Both the position numbers and the translations under genes were made by a program. Source: Acidobacteriota bacterium (GTDB taxonomy: Bacteria > Acidobacteriota > Blastocatellia > Pyrinomonadales > Pyrinomonadaceae). From it: a DNA stretch of 64,000 nt. The notes under the pieces were generated by a model, which did no database searches, was not told the origin of the DNA, and saw only the letters and a list, made by a program, of their open reading frames with translations. Below are positions 17,317 through 26,280 of the stretch, piece after piece (position 1 is the first letter of the stretch; the number at the start of each line of letters is the position of its first letter). Location of the stretch: assembly GCA_019639235.1 (NCBI GenBank), contig JAHBSG010000008.1, positions 1 to 64,000 of the forward strand, in the 5' to 3' direction.

Positions 17317-17748
17317 TTATTCGCTCGCAGGACTTCTCCGACTAACTATAAATTCTGCGAGGCGGCGACCAAGTTCCACTGATGACGATATCTCACATTC
17401 CCAAACCGTCATCACTCGCCAATTATCCGTAGTTAAAGATTCAAGATGCTCACAATCACGTTCAACGTTTCGGGCGAGCTTCTTTTTCCAATAATCGACG
17501 TGGCTCTTTGGAACAGTTGCTCGGCTGCATCCCGCGTGCTGGTGCCAAAAGCAACCGTTCACGAAAATCACTGCCCTATATTTCGGGAGAACAATGTCTG
17601 GCCGGCCTGGAAGTTTCTTTACATTGTTCCGAAACCGAAAGCCCATGCGGTGCAGGATTGAGCGCACTGAAACCTCCGGCCGTGTATTCCGACTACGAAT
17701 CAGCGACATATTCAGGCTTCTTTGTTCAGGAGCAACGCTATCGCCCAT
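17317..17748 (-). CDS. vsr: very short patch repair endonuclease Vsr
   Basis: Vsr nicks 5' of the T in T:G mismatches that arise from deamination of 5-methylcytosine, so it protects sites of a companion cytosine methyltransferase. The 143-residue protein shows the family residues: SLIRSRNTRPE near the N-terminus, GRPDIV with the catalytic Asp at 51, FVNGCFWHQH (62-71), and zinc ligands including Cys66, His71 and Cys74. The start is six bases after the AIPR stop. The matching methyltransferase gene is the first gene of the same operon, four genes away. It appears intact. In restriction systems Vsr-like proteins can also be recruited as nucleases. Confidence 0.93.
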   Translation of the reverse strand: MGDSVAPEQRSLNMSLIRSRNTRPEVSVRSILHRMGFRFRNNVKKLPGRPDIVLPKYRAVIFVNGCFWHQHAGCSRATVPKSHVDYWKKKLARNVERDCEHLESLTTDNWRVMTVWECEISSSVELGRRLAEFIVSRRSPASE

Positions 17749-17754
17749 AACGAT

Positions 17755-19797
17755 TCACTTCTCATCGATGACCAGTCCCTCAGCCAGGGCTCTTTGCACA
17801 AGGTCGAATAGAATCCTGGCCTGCTTTTCAGACGGAATTTGTATCGCTCCTTGAGACTTCTTCCTCAGAATATCCATCTGAGTTTGCGAAACACCTGCCC
17901 CCGAACCATTCCTGCTGAAATAGTCAAACACTTGTTTCCAAGTTGATGCGGGAGTGGTGTAAACAAAAGCTTCCATTTGAAGCCCTGATTCTAAGGCCTT
18001 ATCGGCCTTTTCGGTTTTGACCTCATACTTCTTTTCTTCCCTATCTACCAACAGCGATTTAGGAATCACTAGATTGAGATTGATAGCCTTGACCCTCTCC
18101 CAACATGCCGAGCGCTTGCACCACTGGGCAATGTTCGCCGCACCTTCCGGTGGATTTGTAATGTCTTCGTAAACGTACTCCGCGATTTTCTCCAAGATCC
18201 TGACGAGTTCCAGCGGCAGGGCTTGCAAATCCCAAATTGCGGCAAAATTTAGAAATTGTCCTTCTTGATTGATGCGATGCGAAAGATAGCTAATCGTATA
18301 GGTAACGGTCTGAGCTCGGAAACCGCCGTCATACCATTCCGACCGCGAGATAAGTCTTTCTACTTCCCGAAAGAGGATTACGCGAGCGACAGCTTCTTTG
18401 AAGTAGAGCTCATTTATAGAAAGTCTGTCCTCCTCCAGTCTCTTGGTGATGTTTTCAGCAAAGTATTTGAAGCTCTCCTGGGCTCCTTTTGCAACAACAT
18501 CCGGCCTCTGTAGCCACGACACTTCACTTTTGGCAAGAAATGTCTTATCGAGATACTGTGATTTCGGATTCTCGAGAAGAAAGGTCCTTTTCTCGGCCGG
18601 TTTCATGAAACGCTGTCGATTTAAATAGTCACCTCGCGCACGTTCGTAAAACCAATGTGTCCTCCGTTGGGAACCGGAGGCGGCGGGCGCCCATACACGC
18701 CCCGAGTATTCTTTCATTTCAGTGTGAAAAGGACTGTTAGAAAAGAAGTCTGATTCGTTAACCTTATTTTGGGTGTTGGCGAATCTTGAGACATCCCGTA
18801 CGAACTCGTGCTCCTTTTCCTTGTCTTTGACCACCGAGATCTTCATCTGCACCGACACTTTCGAGACATCAAGCTTCTGTCTGCTGGCAGCATAGATTGA
18901 TGAGGTCGTTTGGCCGCCATTAACGATCTGGAAATTTTTGATCTTCCTAATGTTCCCTTTCCCATCAAATTCGAGATCTGATGCCGTTGCGGTAATCCCG
19001 TTGTTGTAAGCGAAGAACATTTCCGGCTTGTACTGAATTGTGTTTCGAATTCCTGGGTTCGTCTTTCCCCGAGCACCGAGAAACGTCCTAACATTTTGTT
19101 CAAAAAGTCTTTGGCCATGGGCCTCGTAAATAGAGGCGAGTGCTTCCGCTGGCACCACTGACAAGTACGCTTGGTACTGGTCTGAGTCGGTCGCTACTTT
19201 TAGTGCGGGCAGATTCACGCTCACTTCGAAGTTCTGATCCGCAAATTCCGACAAATAAATCCGATATATATAGTCGATATCGATCACCCGGTAATCCAGT
19301 GGAACGCCGGCGATGGTTTCTGAAGGCAATTCCGTCAGCGTCTTCGTCATCCGCCCGTCCGTCAAAACAACTAACCGGACGCGATCGATCTGTTTCCCAG
19401 TTAGATATTGAGCAACGTTATAAGCCATGGAGTAGCCATCGGAGGTTTGCTCCATATCGTGAAAGTCGTTCTGTGCGACCATTTTGAAAAAAGCCTTAAG
19501 ACGTGCAAATTTCGTCTCAATATCCTTTTTCAAGAGTGTCTGTATCTCGTCGTCCTGAAAAAACTGGTGAGCGATGAGGGAAAGCAGCCTGCGCTCCTCG
19601 TCAAAATCATACCCATGTATCTCGACCCCTTTCTTGACGTACTCCGCGGCCGCGTAATTGGAAGTTAGGTCGCCGCTGGAAACAAGTTCTTCGCAGACGT
19701 TTTCGAAAAACGCCTGCGGTTTCATCAGGCCGCGACTCTCTGTGTCGGAGAGAATGGACTGTAGGAAGTCTTGGTGAAACGCTTCTAAGGAAATCAT
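17755..19797 (-). CDS. AIPR family protein (abortive infection phage resistance)
   Basis: The 680-residue protein carries the AIPR hallmarks in its middle: LFEQNVRTFLG (231-241), then FFAYNNGITATA (261-272) and IVNGGQTT (291-298), followed by a segment with FVRDVSRFANTQNKVNESDF. AIPR proteins were named from lactococcal abortive-infection factors and occur with Z1 and methyltransferase genes. The biochemical activity is not established to my knowledge. The N-terminal ~230 residues vary between members and the C-terminus is helical. It lies two bases after the nuclease gene and six bases before vsr, so translation is likely coupled. It could be the effector that stops infected cells; that is inference. 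Confidence 0.9.
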   Translation of the reverse strand: MISLEAFHQDFLQSILSDTESRGLMKPQAFFENVCEELVSSGDLTSNYAAAEYVKKGVEIHGYDFDEERRLLSLIAHQFFQDDEIQTLLKKDIETKFARLKAFFKMVAQNDFHDMEQTSDGYSMAYNVAQYLTGKQIDRVRLVVLTDGRMTKTLTELPSETIAGVPLDYRVIDIDYIYRIYLSEFADQNFEVSVNLPALKVATDSDQYQAYLSVVPAEALASIYEAHGQRLFEQNVRTFLGARGKTNPGIRNTIQYKPEMFFAYNNGITATASDLEFDGKGNIRKIKNFQIVNGGQTTSSIYAASRQKLDVSKVSVQMKISVVKDKEKEHEFVRDVSRFANTQNKVNESDFFSNSPFHTEMKEYSGRVWAPAASGSQRRTHWFYERARGDYLNRQRFMKPAEKRTFLLENPKSQYLDKTFLAKSEVSWLQRPDVVAKGAQESFKYFAENITKRLEEDRLSINELYFKEAVARVILFREVERLISRSEWYDGGFRAQTVTYTISYLSHRINQEGQFLNFAAIWDLQALPLELVRILEKIAEYVYEDITNPPEGAANIAQWCKRSACWERVKAINLNLVIPKSLLVDREEKKYEVKTEKADKALESGLQMEAFVYTTPASTWKQVFDYFSRNGSGAGVSQTQMDILRKKSQGAIQIPSEKQARILFDLVQRALAEGLVIDEK

Positions 19798-19799
19798 AT

Positions 19800-20744
19800 C
19801 TAAATATGAAGGTCGCCTTCTTGGATCTCAAAGCGGCTACACCTTGATAGGTCAATTGTATACTTTACTGAGGTTATCTCGCCGGCTACAAAGGTCGGGT
19901 TGATCCGGGGAAATGGTTCGAAAACCGAATAAAATCGCTGTCCATCAGCGATAAATTTCGTGAGTTCGCCGGCGTTGAATTCGGGGGCGAAACCGTACTG
20001 ACCGACCTTAGTTTCGAAAAGTTCTTTTGCGTCCAAATTACCATTTAGCAATGTCGTGAGCTCTGTAAATATGTCCTCGATGGTTGCCCCAGCATCGGAT
20101 GGGGAAAGTCCATAAACAGCGAGATATAGCCGGTCCTTGTCCGTCCATAGTTGCTGAACGGATGAAACTATGACGGTTGGCCCCTTTGAAGATAGGTAGG
20201 ACTTAACTTCAACAGCGGACGAATCGCAAACAAAGTCTTGCTTGTCAGCAGTCGGCCCGCCCCATTTCTTTACCGCCTCTCCGAGGCCAAGACGAGGAGC
20301 CATTACGTCACGCATACAAAGAAGCTCAGAGAATAGGCCCATCTGCGTCTCAATCGATAATTGTTTTTGCAGATCGCTCTTTAGCAACTGTTGCCAGCGG
20401 CGCAAGCGAGTTTCTATGGCGGCAATCATTGAACGGTCTGTCGGCGCGTTTACTGCTGCGGAAATGAGGTCCAAGCAAAGAACCTTGAATATCTGCCAGT
20501 CGTCATTCCTCTGCAAAACGAGATAGAAATCCGCACCTTCGTCGGTGACGTTCTTGCCTATTACAATGCCCTTGAGCCGCAACCTTGTTGAATTCTCGCG
20601 AAACGGTGTAGAGGACCTGATATGAAAGCCATATGCACCTTTAAGATCGGTGATCCAAAAAAGGTCTCTCTCTGACCACTCTTCGATTCGACGCTTCGAA
20701 CTGGGCGGCATTTGCGCCCAAGGATTTTCATTCAGTTTCGTCAT
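19800..20744 (-). CDS. PD-(D/E)XK motif protein (PF14390-like), putative restriction nuclease subunit
   Basis: The 314-residue protein has an N-terminal strand-rich region and a nuclease-like core. Glu140 lies in GLFSELL, Asp170 in KQDFV, and Glu179-x-Lys181 in AVEVKSYL. These fit the order E...D...ExK of the PD-(D/E)XK fold, followed by IVSSVQQL with a conserved Gln. Proteins of this type are found next to Z1-domain genes. The gene overlaps the Z1 stop by 17 bases and ends two bases before the AIPR gene. It is the best candidate for the DNA-cutting activity of the operon. DNA cleavage is inferred from the motif and context. Confidence 0.88.
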   Translation of the reverse strand: MTKLNENPWAQMPPSSKRRIEEWSERDLFWITDLKGAYGFHIRSSTPFRENSTRLRLKGIVIGKNVTDEGADFYLVLQRNDDWQIFKVLCLDLISAAVNAPTDRSMIAAIETRLRRWQQLLKSDLQKQLSIETQMGLFSELLCMRDVMAPRLGLGEAVKKWGGPTADKQDFVCDSSAVEVKSYLSSKGPTVIVSSVQQLWTDKDRLYLAVYGLSPSDAGATIEDIFTELTTLLNGNLDAKELFETKVGQYGFAPEFNAGELTKFIADGQRFYSVFEPFPRINPTFVAGEITSVKYTIDLSRCSRFEIQEGDLHI

Positions 20745-23370
20745 CGTCGGGCTCCATCTCGTTCAAGAGATCTTGGTAATAGACAGTGTTAATCTTTAGC
20801 TTAATAGTCTCTTCGGTTGATAGAACATTACCTGGAAAACTAATGCCAAAGGCAGCATCCAAGAAGTCGGCTCCTGTATCAAGCAGATGGAGCATCAACA
20901 ATGGCTTAGACAGGTTCTCGCGGGCCAATCTACGGTCGTTTCCAACTTTGTCTCGTAAATCGCCGTCGAGTGCGATCGACTCGGCATTACCGCTCGAGAC
21001 CTGACGGTTGCGCACTTGATAATGAGAACCTTTTGAATCTAGTTTTCGTTCCTCGGTATTTAAGTTGACTGTGCCCCGGTCGAAACGCCGTCCCTTGCCG
21101 GAGTACAATGCCACATCCCACAAAATCTCCCGTTCTGCAACGTACTTCTTTACAAACTCAATCGGCATTCGGGTCGTGATGCCAAGTCGGTCGATGGAGT
21201 ATACGTTATAGTCATCGAGGAATCGAGCTACCAGATTCCGATTAACATCTCGCCACAGGTAACTATTTCCGACTCGCTCAATTGAATGGTTAGCAAGAGC
21301 GTCCAGCACGCGTTCTATCGCGGCCAAATTATGCTTTCGTACTTTGTTATCTTTAGAAAGATAAGCGGTCTCCTTCAGTTGACCGTCCAGCTTCATGCTG
21401 AAGTAAAACTCGTGAACATTCCGCTGTTTGTTCCGCGCAGTTATCTGCAGAGCGCTGTCCGGGTGTTGCCGAACTGCCAGGCCAAACTCATTGGGAGTTC
21501 GATTATTCTCAGCCATTACCTTCAGGCTATCAATTAGATCTTCAGTGGCCTCAATAATTGTTCTAAAGTGATCTATCGTCATCTCGGGCATGTAGATTCG
21601 GCACAAATCTTCGTAGCCCGGACGGTACCCAAACCATCGGCCCATCTGCATCAATGTGTCGTAGAACACCGTATTGCGCATAAAATAGCTGACGCTTAGT
21701 CCCTCTAAGGTATAGCCTCGCGACAAACTAGCGCCTCCCACAGCAATCGCATTAGTGACTATGTCTGACCTGTATTCAAGTTTGATACGGGACCGTTGGT
21801 GGACCTCACGGACAATTAGAGAGGAGATTGTTGCTGTAATTGACTTTGCCACAGTTGGCCAGTCTTCGCCCTCGCCAGCCGGTTCCACGATTGACTCGAA
21901 GGTGTTTTGTGTTTCAGCTATGTGCGTGCTCTGCCGCTCTGGCTCATGCAGCATCCCAAAAGTCGAAAACTCCTTTTGTAGTACCTTAAGGTATTCTTCA
22001 ACCAGTCGCGTCAATTGCTCGTGAATCAAAGTGAATCTCGATGCATGGATTAACATGCTGTTATGGCTGCCGCCCTGCCCTCTGATACCCCGGATCGCGA
22101 CATTAATTACAAACAGCCTTATCGCTTCGTACATGCTCTCCGGAAGCTTGGCAATGAGGGTGTCTTTCTTGTGACGAAGTGGAAGAAACGCTAAGTCGGC
22201 CTCGGGAATCGGAATAAGATGGCGATCTTCGCTCTCAATGAATATCCTGCGGGCCCCGAAATAGTTAGTCGGTGCATCGAGCGCGTAGATAAAATCCTTT
22301 GGAAAAAGATCGTCTCCGAGGGCATCGCTCGTCGCTTCGTGATCGATAAAAATATTTGCGTAAGGTGTGGCAGTATATGCGACGTACGAGCCTTTGTTGA
22401 ACATCGTGATAAGTTCACGAATACGTTTATTTATCTGCGTCGGATCTTTGTCGGCATCGTTCGTATTTATCGACGCATAATCCGACTCATCGTCGATTAT
22501 CAACATGCTGTGGTCCGGAATTCGATTGCGATATTGGTTGCGAAGCCACGTGATTACGTTCGAGAGGGCGCTTGTGTTCTTCTTGATGACAATCAATACC
22601 GGGACTGTGATAATTTGAAAATTCAAACCCTGTGAATTACGATCAGCGTCTGTTCTATTGAAGTCACGTTCCGTCGTGGTTAGACATATTGGCATCCGTT
22701 CCGGCGGGGAGTTCCCAATTCCCGCACCGACTTGCTGACCCATGTCCAGACCGACAAATGCTTCGTTCAGACGATGCTGTGTTTGATTGCGCAGGTTATT
22801 TGTACCACCCGCGATGACTACGATGAATTTATAGCCCGAATCGGCCGCCTTGCATACTAGCCCCGCGTAATTACCGGTCTTACCGGATTGAACATGGCCG
22901 ACAACCATACCTTTAATGTCGAACGAACCGATGGATGGGTCCCCGATATTGTTCATCACCAAATCGGTGTCCTTGTCGATCGTTGAAACGACGTCGGGCG
23001 GCAACTTCGTCTTTATGTATTTTTCGTAACGGTTCCAATAGAAATTCTCGGCCTGGATTCTTACCTTATTGCTCCACCAAGTTGTATCCCGCGTTTGTTG
23101 TTCCGCACCTCTGATGAGGATCCCATCCTTCATGCGAACATTGAAATGACTTTCAAGCTCGCGCTCCATCCTCACCCAATCGCTATCTGAAAGGTCAACT
23201 AATGGCGATTGGTCCGGAAGCACCCTCGAAAACACATCTGGGCCTATTTCGGCTATAAGCTTACGAGTGTTCTGCACCTCGACACCGATATCACCATCGT
23301 CGAGTTGACTTTGGCGAGCCTTGAGTTTGCTAGTTATGAAGTCCTTTATTCTTTCGTACGTGTCAGGCAT
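20728..23370 (-). CDS. Z1 domain protein, SF2 helicase-like ATPase
   Basis: The 880-residue protein contains a full set of SF2-like ATPase motifs. Walker A is GHVQSGKT (158-165), a Walker B-like IIDDESD lies at 291-297, motif III is TATPYANIF (333-341), and a second-lobe GGASLSRGYTLEGL (545-558) plus QMGRWFGYR (575-583) match motifs V and VI. The last two strings are the Z1 domain signature. Z1 proteins are thought to be DNA translocases/helicases of restriction-like systems. The N-terminal ~150 residues and a C-terminal ~280 residues flank the motor. It overlaps the ATPase gene by eight bases and the nuclease gene by 17. All key motif residues are present, so it should be active. Confidence 0.93.
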   Translation of the reverse strand: MPDTYERIKDFITSKLKARQSQLDDGDIGVEVQNTRKLIAEIGPDVFSRVLPDQSPLVDLSDSDWVRMERELESHFNVRMKDGILIRGAEQQTRDTTWWSNKVRIQAENFYWNRYEKYIKTKLPPDVVSTIDKDTDLVMNNIGDPSIGSFDIKGMVVGHVQSGKTGNYAGLVCKAADSGYKFIVVIAGGTNNLRNQTQHRLNEAFVGLDMGQQVGAGIGNSPPERMPICLTTTERDFNRTDADRNSQGLNFQIITVPVLIVIKKNTSALSNVITWLRNQYRNRIPDHSMLIIDDESDYASINTNDADKDPTQINKRIRELITMFNKGSYVAYTATPYANIFIDHEATSDALGDDLFPKDFIYALDAPTNYFGARRIFIESEDRHLIPIPEADLAFLPLRHKKDTLIAKLPESMYEAIRLFVINVAIRGIRGQGGSHNSMLIHASRFTLIHEQLTRLVEEYLKVLQKEFSTFGMLHEPERQSTHIAETQNTFESIVEPAGEGEDWPTVAKSITATISSLIVREVHQRSRIKLEYRSDIVTNAIAVGGASLSRGYTLEGLSVSYFMRNTVFYDTLMQMGRWFGYRPGYEDLCRIYMPEMTIDHFRTIIEATEDLIDSLKVMAENNRTPNEFGLAVRQHPDSALQITARNKQRNVHEFYFSMKLDGQLKETAYLSKDNKVRKHNLAAIERVLDALANHSIERVGNSYLWRDVNRNLVARFLDDYNVYSIDRLGITTRMPIEFVKKYVAEREILWDVALYSGKGRRFDRGTVNLNTEERKLDSKGSHYQVRNRQVSSGNAESIALDGDLRDKVGNDRRLARENLSKPLLMLHLLDTGADFLDAAFGISFPGNVLSTEETIKLKINTVYYQDLLNEMEPDDDETE

Positions 23371-24781
23371 TCTTGGTAAGTAGCTCCTTACGGGATTTGA
23401 AAAGCTCGGTCTTTAGAAACTCTTCGATGTATCTCTCGTCAAGCGAAGAGTTTCTCAACCGATGCGCCAAGATTTCGATTTCTTCATTTGTAAATACCGC
23501 CTCCTGATCAAGATCGTGGGGGCTCTGCTGTAACTGTGCTTGAATAGCCTCCAAAGGGAGATATGCTTGAATCCCCGCCATATAAGTCTCCAAGAGCGTT
23601 CGATCATCCTGGGCTACTTCGAGTTCTCGGAACAAGGGGTGATCTTTGTTTAGGGCAAACCGTACGCGGCCGTCCGGGGTACTTAGCCGCTGCCAAAAGC
23701 GAATAATGTTCTTCTCATCGATTTTCTTACCTCGACCCGAATAGGTTCGAGATCCCTTCTCTGTTACTTGACTGATTATGCGGCTGAGATCGCCGCGAAT
23801 CTCTGGAATCGGAGATGCGGTTGATTTCTTGATGTCAATTCCCCAAAGCCGATCCTGATCGTTGGAAATATCAATCTTTATACGGGCTAATTTATGTGCG
23901 TCCACTGCTCGATGGAGGCCCCACCAGGTTCCGTAGATCAGCAGTCGGTTAGCCCGGTACAAATAAAACCCCTGAGATTTTGTATAACCCTCCGCGGTGG
24001 CATAACGCTCGTATTCTTGTTGGGACAGCTTCGAGTGATGTGGAAGTACGAAAGGTTGGACAACGATTTTTGACCCTCGCACCTTAATAGTTTCTTCCGC
24101 AAGTTGCTGGGTGGCTTTATGGTCGGGGTTGAACGGATTGAAGGCCTTGATCTCGTTGTTATTGACGCTTATTTTCAACCGCTTCGTTGGAGCTATCCCT
24201 TCGAGAAAGCGGTGAAACACAAGAGCAAGGTGACGACGAAGCTTGTCTATCTCATGAACGAACGTTGCTTTATGATATCGATCCAGCCCTTCCCAAACAA
24301 CCAAGGTGCCTTGAGCGGATTCCTCAAAGTCGACGAACAATGGAAGCTCCCGAATCTCCGATTTGCTGGGCGTCACCAAAAGCCATTCATTCTTATCTGC
24401 TAACAGCTTCAGATCCCATTGTCGGACTGATATTTTGTCGCCCTTCTTCGTGACGACCGTTAGCTTTTGGCATTGGGAAAAGGAGGCAGTTTTCAAGCCT
24501 AGCCCAAAACGGCCCAAATCATCTTTTGCACGTTTTTCATCCGGGTTGCGGGTTGCGAGACGCATTGCCTCAACAAGCTCTTCCTCGGACATTCCGTTGC
24601 CGTCATCGAGCATCGCGAACGATGGCTGTGGTTCAGCAAGCGCCAGAATTTTGACGTTTTTCGCCCGAGCCGCGATCGAATTGTCTAATACATCCGCAAC
24701 GGCTATTTCAAATGTGTAGCCTACGTCACGAAGCGAGGAAATGAAATTCCCAAGCAGGGGTTTAACGACCTCTGTTTTCAT
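23363..24781 (-). CDS. GHKL-type ATPase (HATPase_c_3, MutL/MORC-like)
   Basis: The 472-residue protein begins with a Bergerat-fold ATPase. The N-box is ADVLDNSIAA (29-38), with the Asn and preceding Asp that bind Mg-ATP; the G1 box is DDGNGM (59-64) and the G2 box is GRFGLGLKTAS (90-100). A transducer-like region and a helical C-terminus follow. The lack of phosphoacceptor or response domains excludes a histidine kinase, and the missing MutL endonuclease motif excludes ordinary MutL. Such ATPases in R-M operons are proposed ancestors of eukaryotic MORC proteins and may act as ATP-driven DNA clamps. It overlaps the methyltransferase gene by 20 bases and Z1 by eight. Confidence 0.88.
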   Translation of the reverse strand: MKTEVVKPLLGNFISSLRDVGYTFEIAVADVLDNSIAARAKNVKILALAEPQPSFAMLDDGNGMSEEELVEAMRLATRNPDEKRAKDDLGRFGLGLKTASFSQCQKLTVVTKKGDKISVRQWDLKLLADKNEWLLVTPSKSEIRELPLFVDFEESAQGTLVVWEGLDRYHKATFVHEIDKLRRHLALVFHRFLEGIAPTKRLKISVNNNEIKAFNPFNPDHKATQQLAEETIKVRGSKIVVQPFVLPHHSKLSQQEYERYATAEGYTKSQGFYLYRANRLLIYGTWWGLHRAVDAHKLARIKIDISNDQDRLWGIDIKKSTASPIPEIRGDLSRIISQVTEKGSRTYSGRGKKIDEKNIIRFWQRLSTPDGRVRFALNKDHPLFRELEVAQDDRTLLETYMAGIQAYLPLEAIQAQLQQSPHDLDQEAVFTNEEIEILAHRLRNSSLDERYIEEFLKTELFKSRKELLTKNA

Positions 24782-25814
24782 TCAATACTCGGACAATTTC
24801 TCGTGCAATTCGTTCAACCACCGGAACAACCACGCTGTTGCCACACTGACGATACAGACTTGTACGGGACACTTCTGAGGGCAACTTAAACCCCGAAGGA
24901 AACCCCTGAAGGTTAAAACACTCTTTTGGAGTCAAGCGGCGGGGGTACTTTCCGTTCAGAACGATTGGTACATTGTGTCCTCCTAGGCCCATATTCGCCG
25001 TAAGGGTAGGGCAAACATTGGATTTGTTCTCCCTAACAAACCACCTTCGGTATTGATAGACGATTTCAGGGTCTTTCACAGCATCCTGCACACGACGATG
25101 AATCTCATTCTTTGGGTTATCATAGTAGTCGTGAGCTATGACAGTCGCAGGCTCTAGAAAACTACGTACACTTCGAGGGGCAGAATCAAGTTTCGGAGGA
25201 ATTTCAAAGCCGGACGACAAGGGAGCCCAAGAAGAGCCGTTTTGAAAGCCTGAATTTTCCTCTATCGGGTAGTCGTAAGAAAACCGCTTTTCATCTCGGA
25301 AGCCGACGATATAAAGACGCTCTCGACCCTGTGGAATGTCTGAGTATTCGGAAGTTTTTAGAACGAAAGGGATGAACGAATATCCTTTCTTATAAAGCTC
25401 TTTTCGGACCGTCTGAAAAGTCTCGCCCTTATTGTGGGTAACAAGTGATTTCACATTTTCGAGAAAGTAGGCCGTCGGTCGAAGATCAACTAGTAGCCTG
25501 GTAATCTCAAAGAACAAGTGGCCCCGCTCGTCTTCAAAGCCTAAAGCCCGACCTGCATGCGAAAATGGCTGACATGGAAACCCTGCGGTTAGCACATCTA
25601 CGGGGTTCACGTTACATTTGTTTAGATCGCTTACATCATTTTTTTCCGTAAAGGGAACTTCGGGATGATTCGACTTGTATGTCGTTCGGCAGTCTGGGTC
25701 GATTTCATTTGCCCAAAGTATGCTACATCCAGCGTTCTTGAATGCCTGACAGATTCCGCCAACCCCGGCGAAAAGACTTCCTACAGTAAAGTTTCGATTT
25801 TCCATGAGAGACAA
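24762..25814 (-). CDS. DNA (cytosine-5-)-methyltransferase
   Basis: All core C5-methyltransferase motifs are readable in 350 residues. Motif I is SLFAGVGG (13-20, binds SAM), motif IV is GFPCQPFSHAG with catalytic Cys81, motif VI is ENV (119-121), motif VIII is QGRER (162-166), and motif X near the C-terminus is YRQCGNSVVVPVV. The target-recognition region (~210-290) is moderately short, typical for a small palindromic site; the site cannot be read from sequence. ATG 25805 is an alternative start three codons in. As the first gene of the defence operon it presumably marks self DNA, with Vsr repairing the deamination by-products. Confidence 0.95.
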   Translation of the reverse strand: MSLMENRNFTVGSLFAGVGGICQAFKNAGCSILWANEIDPDCRTTYKSNHPEVPFTEKNDVSDLNKCNVNPVDVLTAGFPCQPFSHAGRALGFEDERGHLFFEITRLLVDLRPTAYFLENVKSLVTHNKGETFQTVRKELYKKGYSFIPFVLKTSEYSDIPQGRERLYIVGFRDEKRFSYDYPIEENSGFQNGSSWAPLSSGFEIPPKLDSAPRSVRSFLEPATVIAHDYYDNPKNEIHRRVQDAVKDPEIVYQYRRWFVRENKSNVCPTLTANMGLGGHNVPIVLNGKYPRRLTPKECFNLQGFPSGFKLPSEVSRTSLYRQCGNSVVVPVVERIAREIVRVLNENRGR

Positions 25815-26280
25815 AGATACAATCTGCGTTGCACAGGGCTTTCGAGTAATAAATACTATCCTCTTGAATCAAAAGCACGCACTATATTGTCTGTCACCTC
25901 CGCTCTAATATCACTCAAAGAACTTAATACGCTACGAAATACCCAATACAACTGCGCCGCGCATCTGTGGGACATTGTCGATAACCACCTTTGCGAAAGA
26001 CGAAAAAGATGCGTTGAGCATTAGCGGAATGTTTTACAGTCTTCGCGCGAAAGAAGATTTCAACGAATATAACCCAAATTTAAGACTCTCGCCATACTTT
26101 TTTGTGATTTTCTTGTTGCTTTCGAACAGAAGAAGTGGGTCGGATCGTTTTGGCGGCATTTTCTTTAAGGTTTTGGCAATGGGGGTTGGCTTTACAATTT
26201 GTGGGGATTCTTTGAAAATAGGGCACGACCTCATATCACGGTATTTATAGGAGTTTCCTTTAACAGAAGGTAGAGCAGAT
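25815..26280. other. AT-rich intergenic region, island boundary
   Basis: These 466 bases separate the divergent defence operon and TonB-receptor gene and must hold promoters for both. On the minus strand TTGATT and TAGTAT hexamers occur but not at good spacing. Short open frames are present without coding character. The composition changes from A/T-rich to G/C-rich at about 26280. No terminal repeats were found. Confidence 0.5.

Larger units (their letters stand above)
17317..25814 (-). other. putative defence/restriction operon: dcm - GHKL ATPase - Z1 - PD-(D/E)XK - AIPR - vsr
   Basis: Six minus-strand genes with overlaps of 20, 8 and 17 bases and gaps of 2 and 6 bases form one transcription unit. 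All encode DNA modification, ATPase or nuclease-type proteins. The DNA is visibly richer in A+T than its flanks, as expected for a transferred island. No integrase, transposase or att repeat was seen. The combination matches the general class of MutL/MORC-ATPase-linked restriction systems predicted by comparative genomics (from memory: Iyer, Abhiman and Aravind, 2008). Confidence 0.82.

Noticed and set aside
17020..26280. Integrase, transposase or flanking att repeats around the defence operon
   Set aside because: I compared both flanks by eye and found no matching direct repeat, tRNA gene or recombinase; transfer is supported only by composition and gene content.
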